13,656 nucleotides of DNA from an uncultured Atopobiaceae bacterium. Its GTDB lineage: Bacteria; Actinomycetota; Coriobacteriia; Coriobacteriales; Atopobiaceae. Both the position numbers and the translations under genes were made by a program. The notes under the pieces are model-generated. The model was not told the DNA's origin and ran no database searches. It worked only from the letters and a program-made list of their open reading frames with translations. The DNA is taken from assembly GCA_905235165.1 (NCBI GenBank), contig CAJOKK010000057.1:1-13656 (forward strand). Direction: 5' to 3'. Shown piece after piece: positions 6,415-13,634 of this stretch; position 1 is the first letter of the stretch, and each line of letters begins with the position of its first letter.

Positions 6415-6969
6415 ATGCAGACTGCCCGCGACCAAAGACGCACGTTTTACCTTGAGAAGACCCGCCATGAACTGGATGCGCTTGTCGAACGAGGCGTGCG
6501 CGTCTCGGGTAACGCGTTCTCGTCGGTCCTTTTCCTCAAAGGAGAGCCCAACGAGGAGGAGCGCACGAGCGAGGCCATCCTCAAAGGCGCTGACGGCACG
6601 GCGCTGCGTGCGGCACTCACGGCGCTCGGCTATCCGCCTGAAGACTGGTGCGCCCTGCTCACGACAAGCTCGGACGATAGCCCCCTCGAGCCCAGCCTTC
6701 TGCGTGAGGCCATCTGCACCCTCGATCCGTCAACCCTCGTAGCCTGCGACGAGGCTGCGGCCCAGAGCTTACGCGAGGCCTATTCGGACGAACTTACCCG
6801 CCTTGCCGACCTTGACGAGGCCATGCTTACCGCGGGAAAGCTGACGCGACTGCTGGGCATGCGGATCCTGAATTTGGGAGGCTTCGAGGCGGCCCTCACC
6901 GACGACAGGCAGAAGCAGCTCATGTGGGCACGACTCAAGCAGATTCCGCCCCTCGGGGCTCCCTATTAA
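6415..6969 (+). CDS. hypothetical protein resembling the uracil-DNA glycosylase superfamily
   Basis: A 184-residue soluble protein and the only plus-strand gene. ATG at 6415 has GGAGGAG 2-4 nt upstream; the frame extends to 6325 without support. The fold pattern resembles family 4/5 uracil-DNA glycosylases. A strand ends in LFLKGEPNEEE (40-49), like the VGEAPGxxED motif. Then comes ALRAALTALGYPPEDWCAL (63-81), like the RLLxxxGLxREDVYxxN segment. LLREAICTLDPSTLVACDEA (95-114) resembles the LLxxxIxxIxPxxIVxLGxxA segment, and ILNLGGFEAAL then QKQLMWARLKQI resembles the HPSxLLR..W.DLK end. The catalytic acidic/Asn residues are not evident, the HPS histidine is replaced (NLGGF), and the N-terminal Fe-S cysteines are absent. 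It is therefore probably not an ordinary active UDG. The assignment is by eye and moderate. Confidence 0.55.
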   Translation: MQTARDQRRTFYLEKTRHELDALVERGVRVSGNAFSSVLFLKGEPNEEERTSEAILKGADGTALRAALTALGYPPEDWCALLTTSSDDSPLEPSLLREAICTLDPSTLVACDEAAAQSLREAYSDELTRLADLDEAMLTAGKLTRLLGMRILNLGGFEAALTDDRQKQLMWARLKQIPPLGAPY

Positions 6970-6985
6970 GGGGAGAAGATCCCCT
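6969..6985. terminator. hairpin between convergent genes
   Basis: AGGGGA-GAAGA-TCCCCT is a 6-bp stem with a 5-nt loop that begins at the last base of the UDG-like stop codon. It could serve both converging transcripts (the other ends at 7018). There is no U tract on either side, so intrinsic termination is uncertain. Confidence 0.35.
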
Positions 6986-7017
6986 CCACTCGGGGCCAGG
7001 CAGAGCAGAAAAGGCGC

Positions 7018-7482
7018 CTACGGTTCAAGCTCCAGGCAGACGATCTCTGCCGAGATAACCTCGCCGTCTTCCGTGATGATGCGTCCGTAGGTCGGGCCCA
7101 TCGTCGTGCGCGGGAAGGTGGTGCTGCCCGGATTCATGACCAGGGTGCCGGTGTACTTGTCCCTCTCGATAAAGGGACGATGCGAGTGGCCACAGATGGC
7201 GATATCACAGACCTTGAGGTCAAGGCGCTCCTGATAGTGGCAAACCTGCCAGCGGATGCCATCCGCAACGAAGGAGGTCATGCGCTTGACGTCTCTGCCG
7301 TAAGCCATGCCCCCGTCGTTGTTGCCAAGGCAGGCATGCACGGGAGCGATGCGGCCGAGGCAGTAGTAATCAGACTCCGAGCAGATATCGCCAGCGTGCA
7401 CGATATGGTCTGCCCCTTGCAGCTCCCTTAGGAGCTCGGGAGCAAGGTAGCCATGGGTGTCTGAGATGATGTCGAAGCGCAT
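7018..7482 (-). CDS. YfcE/MJ0936-type metallophosphoesterase
   Basis: Small calcineurin-like phosphoesterase, 154 residues, cytoplasmic, expected to bind two metal ions (often Mn2+) and hydrolyse phosphodiester or phosphomonoester bonds. The metal ligands are all present in order: D8 and H10 (SDTHG), D32 (HAGD), N54 (LGNND), H82 (CHYQ), H99 and H101 (CGHSH). Length fits the YfcE family, whose natural substrates are mostly unknown. The ATG at 7482 is 4 nt after the LytTR stop with no clear Shine-Dalgarno, so translation probably depends on coupling to the regulator. Its place at the end of a two-component operon hints at a role in signal-molecule or envelope-polymer turnover, but that is only inferred. 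Confidence 0.88.
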   Translation of the reverse strand: MRFDIISDTHGYLAPELLRELQGADHIVHAGDICSESDYYCLGRIAPVHACLGNNDGGMAYGRDVKRMTSFVADGIRWQVCHYQERLDLKVCDIAICGHSHRPFIERDKYTGTLVMNPGSTTFPRTTMGPTYGRIITEDGEVISAEIVCLELEP

Positions 7483-7486
7483 GATC

Positions 7487-8224
7487 TTACAGGCCCAGCG
7501 CGCGCTTCAGCGAGACGACGCGGCGGCGCGAGACGGGGATCTTCTTGTCGGGAATGCCCTTGAGGCCGAGCTGCAGGATGCCGCTCGAAATAACCTCGAC
7601 GTCCTCAACGTGATCAAGGTTGACGATGTAGCCGCGATGCACGCGGAAGAAGCCATGCTCAGAGAGCTTCTGCTCAAGCTTGGCCAGAGAGATCGTGGAC
7701 AGGTAGCGATCAGAGTCGGTGTAGATGCAGGAGTAGTCGTCCTTAGCCTCGATATAGCGAATCTGATCAACGGGTACGAGGACCTTGCGGCCGCCCTTCT
7801 CCACCGGAATGCGCTCGACCGAAGCACGCGCGGGAGCGGCGGGACGAACGCGCGCCTCAACCTTGTCGAGAGCGGCGGAGAGACGGCTCGCGTCAACCGG
7901 CTTCATGAGGTAGTCAACCGCGTCGACGGAGAAGGCCTCGAGCGCATACTCGCTATAGGCCGTGACGAAGACGATCGCGGGCGGGTTCTTGAGCTGGTGC
8001 AGAGCCTCCGCCAGCTGCATGCCCGTCGTCTTGGGCATAGAGACATCGAGGAAGATCACGTCGCAGCGCTCGTCGTCATGCTCCTTGATGTCAACAAGGT
8101 GCTGAACGGCATCGCGTGCACTCGAGGCTTCCGAAATCGCCTCGACGCGACCAGTCTCCTCAAGCAGATAGCGCATCTCATCGCGGGCGGGACGTTCGTC
8201 ATCAACAATCAATGCATGCAGCAT
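7487..8224 (-). CDS. LytTR-family response regulator
   Basis: A 245-residue response regulator with an N-terminal CheY-like receiver (about 1-120) and a C-terminal LytTR DNA-binding domain (about 138-240). The receiver has acidic D8-D9, phospho-acceptor D60 (FLDVSMP), T88 and K108 (MKPVD). The LytTR part shows IRYIEAKDDYSCIYT, the FFRVHRGYIVNL motif and PVSRRR. ATG at 8224 gives the usual start just before the first strand. A TTG seven codons upstream (8245) is possible, but neither start has a strong SD. It follows the histidine kinase gene by 163 nt and is coupled to the phosphoesterase downstream. LytTR regulators commonly control cell-surface polymer, autolysis or bacteriocin genes; the target here is not known. 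Confidence 0.93.
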   Translation of the reverse strand: MLHALIVDDERPARDEMRYLLEETGRVEAISEASSARDAVQHLVDIKEHDDERCDVIFLDVSMPKTTGMQLAEALHQLKNPPAIVFVTAYSEYALEAFSVDAVDYLMKPVDASRLSAALDKVEARVRPAAPARASVERIPVEKGGRKVLVPVDQIRYIEAKDDYSCIYTDSDRYLSTISLAKLEQKLSEHGFFRVHRGYIVNLDHVEDVEVISSGILQLGLKGIPDKKIPVSRRRVVSLKRALGL

Positions 8225-8387
8225 GTGTCTGTTCTCGTTTCTCAATGGGCCCGACGGGCAGACGTAAGATATGCAATGGTTGCAATAATAGCGCTAGTCC
8301 TACACCAATGCATCTTGGAATCAACATTTAAAGTCCAGAATTGACCGAAGCCCGAGCTGCAAGAGGGCGCTAGCGAGAAGAACCAGG
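8225..8387 (-). promoter_or_regulatory. kinase-regulator gap with an imperfect inverted repeat
   Basis: This is an unusually long gap for a two-component pair. It holds TGCAATGGT (8272-8280) and ACCAATGCA (8304-8312), a 9-bp inverted repeat with one mismatch and a 23-bp spacer that includes the AT-rich ATAATA. Such a site could be a LytTR autoregulatory operator or part of an RNA hairpin in the transcript. No good promoter spacing was found, and no terminator follows the kinase gene. Confidence 0.3.
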
Positions 8388-9761
8388 CTAATCCCAATCC
8401 TCGTCGTCATCGTCGAAGTCCATCACGCCGGGAGCCACGTTCACGAGGCGCATGGTGACACAGGTGCCCTCGTCGGGGCGGGAAATGACCTCAACGCCCG
8501 AGCCCACTCCGTAGTAGAGCTCCAGGCGCTCGGCAACGTTGCGCAGGGCGATGCCCGTGCCCTTGACGCTCTTGGAAGACTCCTGGGCAGAGCCCTCAAG
8601 CAGGCGACGAGCAACGTCTTCGCTCATGCCGAGGCCGTCATCGGCAACGGCCACGAGTACGTCGTCGCCGTCGGTCGCCACCTGGATGTCGATGTGCAGC
8701 GGCTCGTCCTCCCTCATGGCATGGCGCACGGCGTTCTCCACCACGGGCTGCACGATGAAGCCGGGCACCATGACGTCACCGCAGCCCTCCTCGATGAAGA
8801 CGCTCTCCACGATGCGGTCCTCGCCAAAGCGGGCCTTCTCGATATGGAGGTAGCGCTCCGTCTGCTCGATCTCAGAAGAGAGCGGCACGAGCGATTGGGA
8901 GTTCTCGAGGGTGCTGCGATAGAAGACCGAGAACTCGCGCAGGAGGTCGCGGGCCTTGGTTGGGTCGGTACGCGTGAACGATGCGATGGTGTTGAGCGTG
9001 TTAAAGAGGAAGTGCGGGTTGATCTGGGCCTGCAGCGCGCGAATCTCGGCACGGGCCGTCAGCTCGGCCTGGCGGTCGAGCTCTGCCACGGTGAGCTGGG
9101 TGGAGAGCAGGTCGGCAAAGCCGCGCGCGATGGCAATCTGCGTGCGGTCGATCTCGAAGCCACGACGGTAGTAGAGCTTCAAGACGCCCACGGCCTCATC
9201 AAGCACGATCAGCGGCACGAAGATGGCGGCGGGATAGGCCTGCACGCGTCGGCTCGCCTCGGTGTCGTTCTCGATGCCCGAGAACTCAACCCACTCCAGC
9301 TTGTCGAGGCCCGAGAAGGTCTGGATGCGCTTGCTCTGAAGCACCTCAAGCGTTGGGGCGCTGTTGTCGGTGCCGGTGTCGTAGAGCGACACCTCCTCGC
9401 CCTCGTAGGCCAGGGTGTGCTCGGTATCGGTCATGGCGATGGCCGATGCCTGCGTCTCGGGAAGCAGCAGCTGGCAGACGGCGCGGCAGCCCGCAGGCTG
9501 AAGGCCCGCGCGCATGTGGACGAGCGTCACCGAGGCAAGGCGTAGCGTGCGCTCCGTCTCTTGGTAGCGACGGTTGTCCGGCACGAGCAGCATGCTGCCG
9601 GCAATGACGATGACAACCGCCAGACCGCCGCCGCTCACGACGGCGGCTATCAGGTTGCTCGCGCCAATACCCCAGGTAAGAAGCGCGAAGAGTGCCATGG
9701 TCACGAGGCCGAGAACCACATACAGCACCGACCCGAAGTACTCTTCGAAGCGATGTCTCAT
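8388..9761 (-). CDS. LytS-type sensor histidine kinase with GAF domain
   Basis: A 457-residue membrane histidine kinase. Two hydrophobic segments lie at the N-terminus (about 12-31 and 34-60), so the extracellular part is minimal and it lacks the five-helix sensor of classical LytS. A GAF-like cytoplasmic sensor follows (about 85-220), then a short coiled coil (AELDRQAELTARAEIRALQ). The His-kinase motif QINPHFLFN has H250. The ATPase domain has the N box VVENAVRH (N343), DDGLGM (375-380) and GTGIAL (401-406). The tail is very acidic (DFDDDDEDWD). ATG at 9761 overlaps the glycosyltransferase stop by 4 nt (ATGA) with GGAG 5 nt upstream. It is expected to phosphorylate the LytTR regulator downstream. 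The signal is probably sensed in or near the membrane or by the GAF domain. Confidence 0.94.
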   Translation of the reverse strand: MRHRFEEYFGSVLYVVLGLVTMALFALLTWGIGASNLIAAVVSGGGLAVVIVIAGSMLLVPDNRRYQETERTLRLASVTLVHMRAGLQPAGCRAVCQLLLPETQASAIAMTDTEHTLAYEGEEVSLYDTGTDNSAPTLEVLQSKRIQTFSGLDKLEWVEFSGIENDTEASRRVQAYPAAIFVPLIVLDEAVGVLKLYYRRGFEIDRTQIAIARGFADLLSTQLTVAELDRQAELTARAEIRALQAQINPHFLFNTLNTIASFTRTDPTKARDLLREFSVFYRSTLENSQSLVPLSSEIEQTERYLHIEKARFGEDRIVESVFIEEGCGDVMVPGFIVQPVVENAVRHAMREDEPLHIDIQVATDGDDVLVAVADDGLGMSEDVARRLLEGSAQESSKSVKGTGIALRNVAERLELYYGVGSGVEVISRPDEGTCVTMRLVNVAPGVMDFDDDDEDWD

Positions 9762-10993
9762 GCCTTCTCCTTAGCGGCGCCATGCCAGGTCAACCGAGCC
9801 GTCCCCATGGCACGAATCCGCTTGGCAACCCACTCGTTGGCCCATAGGTCGTCCATGATGCGCGACCAGTAGGTGAGCAGGGAGAGGTACCTCTGCGATG
9901 AGCGCGTCGCCCAGTCATGTGCTTGCTCACGGCCCGAGGTGAGGAGCTTGAGGTACTCAAGGCGCTCCGGCCCCACAAGGGCCCTCCTGAGCGCCGTCCG
10001 AGAAGCACGCTTGTCAAACTCCGGCATGAGCCAAGGAGCCGGATAGGGCTGCAGCGAGTTAGGCGTCACGGGACGCAGGCCAATCTTGCGGTTGCAGACC
10101 TCGAGCTTCTTCTGCTCGTAGGCCCAACGATAGAGGTCCTGTTGGAAGCGGGAAGCGCGACTTGGCGTCTCGGGCGGAAGGTGGCGCACGCACCACTCGT
10201 TGTCAAACCAGACGTCAATGCCATGCATACGCAGGTCAAAGAGGTAGTCGAGGTCTTCTCCACGCGTGATGAAGGAATCAAAGGGAACGCGCGTATAGGC
10301 CTGGGCGCTCACGGCAAAGCAGCCGCCGCAGAGCGAGCTGGCGCGCTTGATGCGGGTGCCGTCGAGCATGCGCTCCATCAGCTGATTGAACTCCGCGCCG
10401 ATGGACCAAGGCCTGTCGCACCAACGCAGCTTAGACATATCAACGTAGGGCGAATCGTCGCGATCGAGGAAGTAGCCCGTCTTCACCTGGATGGGAATGC
10501 CCTGGCGGTTCAGCTTGCCCAGGCCGTAGATGGCCTTGACCAGGAAGTCTGAGTCAAGAACGACCTCGTCATCGTCGAGAAAGACCACAACATCGTGGCC
10601 AAGCACGGCCGAGACAGCCAAACCCATGTTGCGAATGGCCCCATAGCCACGCAGCGAGACCGCCTCAGCCGAGAGCGTCGGCGCCGCCTTGTTCACGCTC
10701 TGGCGCATCACACGACCCTCGGCCTGGCCGATAATCAGCGGATTGAGCCCAGGATGCATGCGGCAGATGCTTTCGACGCGCGCTCGCGCCGAGGCCTCGC
10801 AGTCGGGAGGTGCCACCAGCAGAATGATGGTGCGCAACACACCCCTCACCTTGTCGAGCGACGAAAGGCAGGTCTCAAGCTCGGGAAGCGGCTTGTCTAC
10901 GGGGGTAACGTGATCGTAGGTACCAATCTCACCGATATTGGTGGGGCGGTCATCCCGCGCCCAATATGAGGGTATGACGATGGCGGGGTTCAC
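9758..10993 (-). CDS. GT2-type glycosyltransferase
   Basis: A 411-residue probable GT-A fold glycosyltransferase, soluble or peripheral at the membrane. The N-terminal strand is PAIVIPSYW. RGYGAIRNMG (115-124) and VVVFLDDDEVV (135-145, with the DxD metal/nucleotide-sugar motif) are followed by GGCFAVS (223-229) and the acceptor-side RGEDLDYLFDLRMHG (244-258), the ED motif of family 2 enzymes. H271 lies after a Trp/Asp-rich strand. The start is GTG at 10993; GGAG lies 11 nt upstream, so the start is only moderately supported. The gene overlaps the histidine kinase start and is the first gene of the signalling operon. The donor sugar and product (wall polysaccharide, teichoic-like polymer or glycolipid) cannot be told from the sequence. 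Confidence 0.85.
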   Translation of the reverse strand: MNPAIVIPSYWARDDRPTNIGEIGTYDHVTPVDKPLPELETCLSSLDKVRGVLRTIILLVAPPDCEASARARVESICRMHPGLNPLIIGQAEGRVMRQSVNKAAPTLSAEAVSLRGYGAIRNMGLAVSAVLGHDVVVFLDDDEVVLDSDFLVKAIYGLGKLNRQGIPIQVKTGYFLDRDDSPYVDMSKLRWCDRPWSIGAEFNQLMERMLDGTRIKRASSLCGGCFAVSAQAYTRVPFDSFITRGEDLDYLFDLRMHGIDVWFDNEWCVRHLPPETPSRASRFQQDLYRWAYEQKKLEVCNRKIGLRPVTPNSLQPYPAPWLMPEFDKRASRTALRRALVGPERLEYLKLLTSGREQAHDWATRSSQRYLSLLTYWSRIMDDLWANEWVAKRIRAMGTARLTWHGAAKEKA

Positions 10994-11037
10994 AGGACCA
11001 CAAGCTCCGAAGCGTGTTGTAGGGGTTAGACACGAAC

Positions 11038-11043
11038 ATTCTA
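11038..11043 (-). promoter_or_regulatory. candidate -10 of the glycosyltransferase operon
   Basis: TAGAAT (minus strand) matches five of six -10 positions and lies about 45 nt before the GTG. No acceptable -35 lies 16-18 nt upstream, where the murT-gatD terminator sits. The signal is weak. Confidence 0.22.
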
Positions 11044-11059
11044 GCCGTTATTTGCCCTA

Positions 11060-11081
11060 AAACCGTGTTTCGTTACGGTTT
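11060..11081 (-). terminator. probable terminator of the murT-gatD fusion gene
   Basis: On the minus strand AAACCGT, an 8-nt loop, and ACGGTTT form a perfect 7-bp stem followed by one more T (TTTTA). The stop codon TAA (11075-11073) lies at the stem-loop border. It separates this gene from the glycosyltransferase operon. Confidence 0.45.
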
Positions 11082-13391
11082 GATAGTCTTACCCTTGGGA
11101 AGCGGCTTGGTTAGCTCCGCGTGGCGCACGTCGTAGGCAAGGCGCACGTCCTTCTCGAAGGCAAGCTTGATTGGCGTGCCCGCGATGCGCTCGCAGAACC
11201 ACTGGGCAAAGTCCGGGTTCGTCGGCAGAATCGGCCCGATCAGCCAGGTGGCGATAAGACCGCCGCGACGGAAGCCCTCAAAGCTACTTGCCTCAGACAG
11301 GCCCCAACCACGCTCGATCTTGGCAAACTCGCTGCTTGAGTTGTTACCGCGCGCCTGGGTGAACTGGATCTTGAAGCCCAGGATGGTAAGGGGGTCGCTC
11401 TTCTCGTCAGGCGTGAAGGTGCCCACGAAGGTGCCGAGGTAGCGACGAGGCATGTCCTGGCGCGTGGCGAAGTCAAGGACGCCCAGGCCGTTCTCGCGCG
11501 AACCCGAAGGGGTGCCAAAGGCCGTGCCCAAGACCTCTGCGGCGCTGTGGGTAAAGAGCATGGGCGTGCCCTTGTCGGCCAGCTCCGCCAAGCGATCGGC
11601 ATAGGGACGCAAGGCACGGGCGGCGAGCACCTGGTGGGACTCAACAAGGCTGCCCATGAGCACGGCGTCAACGTCTTGCGTAACGAAGGCAGGCTCGGCG
11701 CCATAGGGCGTCTCGATGAAGGTTGCCCCCGGCAGGCAGCTCTTGAGGTAGAGGGCGTTGCCGTTGTCTCCCGCCTGGTTGCCGAACTCGGGATAGAGGA
11801 TCTCGATCACGGCACCGGCGCCCTGCTCGGGCGGGACGTCCGTGAAGATGCCCTTCTCGGCAAGCAGCTCCTGCGGCGAAACGGCAAGGTGAGCGGGCTT
11901 TGGATGCTCGGGCTCTGCGAGATCCTCGGGATCCTCGGCCTCTGCGGCCTCTGCGGATGCCGGAGCCTCCTCCAGCTCGGACCCCTGCTGACCGGCGGAC
12001 TCAAGGCGAGCACGCACGGCATTGCGGCAGGTCTCGGCTTGGTCGCCGTTGAAGATGTCATAGGCGATAAAGACGCCCTCAAGTCCCTCAAGGGCAAGGA
12101 TGACGGCGGCCGTCTCTGCGTCAGGCACCAGCGAGACTCGGTCGGACTCCACGCCGGCAAGACGCAGGCGCACCATGAGGTCTTCGCCACGAGCGCCCAC
12201 CACGATAACCTGCTTGACCTGCGGATCGTTGAGCGTCTCGAAGTCGGTCTGGTAGTACCAGCCCGTGTACTCGGAGGAATACGGGCTCTTGGCCAGGTAG
12301 GCATCAGACATGATGAGCACCACGGCCTTCTCGCCAGGCTCATCGCAGATGGTAGCGATTGCCGTAGAGGTGGCCGTGCTGTTCTCGCCCTTTGCGGCCA
12401 CGTTCACGAGGCGCACGCCCGCGGCCTCCTGCGCGCTGTAGCGAAGCGAGGTGATGTTGATGCCGCGCTCGAGGGAGGCGGCGATGTCATCGGCCGAAAC
12501 GCCCAGGCGGCGCGCCGTCACCACGGCTGCGAGCAGGTTGTACAGGTTGGTGATGGAGTACACCGCGATGTGGTAGTCATGCTCGGGACGGTCGGGCAGG
12601 TTGTTCTCGCGAACCGTGAAGGTGTGCTTCTCGCGATCAACGCGCGTGACCTCGTAGTCGGGCGAGGGGTTGGTGAAGCCGCAGCGCGTGCAGCGGGCCT
12701 TGCCCAGATGGCGCAGGTGGCAATAGTCGTACTCAAGGGCGGCGCCGCAGTGCGGACAGGCCGTCAGGTCGCAGACGATGCCCTGCGGACCAGGCGTGTC
12801 CTCGGCAAGCGGGGCAATCGAGAAGTAGGTGCGCTTCTCGGCCTGGGGAGCGAGGCGACAGGAAATGAGGTCATCGGCGTTGAGGATGAGCTCCGTCTCG
12901 GGCGAGATGTTGCTCGAGAGCACGTCGAAGATGTAGTCGGGGTTCGCGTTGCGCATGAAGGAGTCGCGGTAAAGGTTGCACACGAGCAGGATGTCGGGCG
13001 TCACGTTGGGAAGGACCAAACGACTCGACAGCTCGTCAAGCTCCATGCAGGCGAAGGACTCGCGCTGCGAACCGTCGAGGCCCGCGTTTTTGATCAGCGT
13101 GCTCTCGATGCCGTTGGCGACGTTTCCGCCAGCGCGATTCGTGACCGGCTCAAAGCCATTGTCTTGGAGAAGGTCATCGATGAGGTTTGACGTGGTGGTC
13201 TTGCCGTTGGTGCCCGTCACGAAGACGATGTGCTCGGGCTTGTCGATATGGGCAAGGAACTCTGGGTCTATGGTCTCGGCAATCTTTCCGGGAATCTGCC
13301 CGCCATTTCGGCCGAGCTTCTCCAAAGCCACCGAGGCAAGCTTGCCCACGGCAAGCGCCGAGTAGAAACGCGCTGTCTTCTTTGCGCCCAC
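11073..13391 (-). CDS. fused MurT-like Mur ligase / degenerate GatD-like amidotransferase
   Basis: A 772-residue protein that joins in one chain what are usually two neighbouring genes. Residues 1-465 are MurT-like: P-loop GTNGKTTTSN (60-69), ELDE (117-120), a Zn ribbon with C212, C215, C234, C237, and the MurT C-terminal domain (TDFETL, 382-387). A linker rich in Glu/Ala/Pro/Asp (467-512) leads to a GatD-like domain (about 525-745) ending GPILPTNPDFAQWF. MurT/GatD amidates the D-Glu of lipid II using glutamine. Set by eye against S. aureus, GatD Cys94 is His615, His189 is Ile718, and MurT Asp349 is Tyr375, so glutaminase activity is predicted absent. The GTG start has GGAGG 6 nt upstream. 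The ATP-site lysine K64 is intact, so ligase chemistry with free ammonia or another nucleophile remains possible. Confidence 0.85.
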   Translation of the reverse strand: MGAKKTARFYSALAVGKLASVALEKLGRNGGQIPGKIAETIDPEFLAHIDKPEHIVFVTGTNGKTTTSNLIDDLLQDNGFEPVTNRAGGNVANGIESTLIKNAGLDGSQRESFACMELDELSSRLVLPNVTPDILLVCNLYRDSFMRNANPDYIFDVLSSNISPETELILNADDLISCRLAPQAEKRTYFSIAPLAEDTPGPQGIVCDLTACPHCGAALEYDYCHLRHLGKARCTRCGFTNPSPDYEVTRVDREKHTFTVRENNLPDRPEHDYHIAVYSITNLYNLLAAVVTARRLGVSADDIAASLERGINITSLRYSAQEAAGVRLVNVAAKGENSTATSTAIATICDEPGEKAVVLIMSDAYLAKSPYSSEYTGWYYQTDFETLNDPQVKQVIVVGARGEDLMVRLRLAGVESDRVSLVPDAETAAVILALEGLEGVFIAYDIFNGDQAETCRNAVRARLESAGQQGSELEEAPASAEAAEAEDPEDLAEPEHPKPAHLAVSPQELLAEKGIFTDVPPEQGAGAVIEILYPEFGNQAGDNGNALYLKSCLPGATFIETPYGAEPAFVTQDVDAVLMGSLVESHQVLAARALRPYADRLAELADKGTPMLFTHSAAEVLGTAFGTPSGSRENGLGVLDFATRQDMPRRYLGTFVGTFTPDEKSDPLTILGFKIQFTQARGNNSSSEFAKIERGWGLSEASSFEGFRRGGLIATWLIGPILPTNPDFAQWFCERIAGTPIKLAFEKDVRLAYDVRHAELTKPLPKGKTIKP

Positions 13392-13413
13392 GTTGCTCCT
13401 CCGATAGTCACCA

Positions 13414-13429
13414 GCGCGGCGTGCCGCGC
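13414..13429. other. GC-rich palindrome in the murT-gatD leader
   Basis: GCGCGGC-GT-GCCGCGC is a perfect 7-bp inverted repeat about 22 nt before the GTG start. It could be a leader hairpin close to the ribosome site or an operator. Nothing identifies its binder. Confidence 0.35.
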
Positions 13430-13562
13430 ATCACAATCGTTTCCATTATGGCCCAGAGCTAACGGACGCATTGACAGCGAGGCTCAAAATTCCGAGCAAT
13501 CCCGCATGCGGGCAATTTCAAACCGCAGGTCGATTTTTTGGGGAGCGGGACGGGGACGGGAG

Positions 13563-13596
13563 CGAGTCAGTTGCCGGCGACCTTCCTGACCCATTT
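13563..13596 (+). repeat. diverged copy of the TGAGTCA repeat
   Basis: Aligned without gaps to the 31-bp unit plus TTT as seen at 4987-5020, it matches at about 26 of 34 positions (CGAGTCAGTTGCCGG...CCTGACCCATTT). Both ends and the spacing are kept, which argues for common descent rather than chance. Confidence 0.6.
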
Positions 13597-13634
13597 CACT
13601 TTTGACGCCAGGCGGAGGTGCGGGGTTGGCGGAG

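Noticed and set aside
11547..13190. A 547-codon open frame on the plus strand
   Set aside because: It is antisense to the MurT-GatD gene, which carries clear P-loop and Zn motifs. No recognisable protein is encoded on the plus strand.
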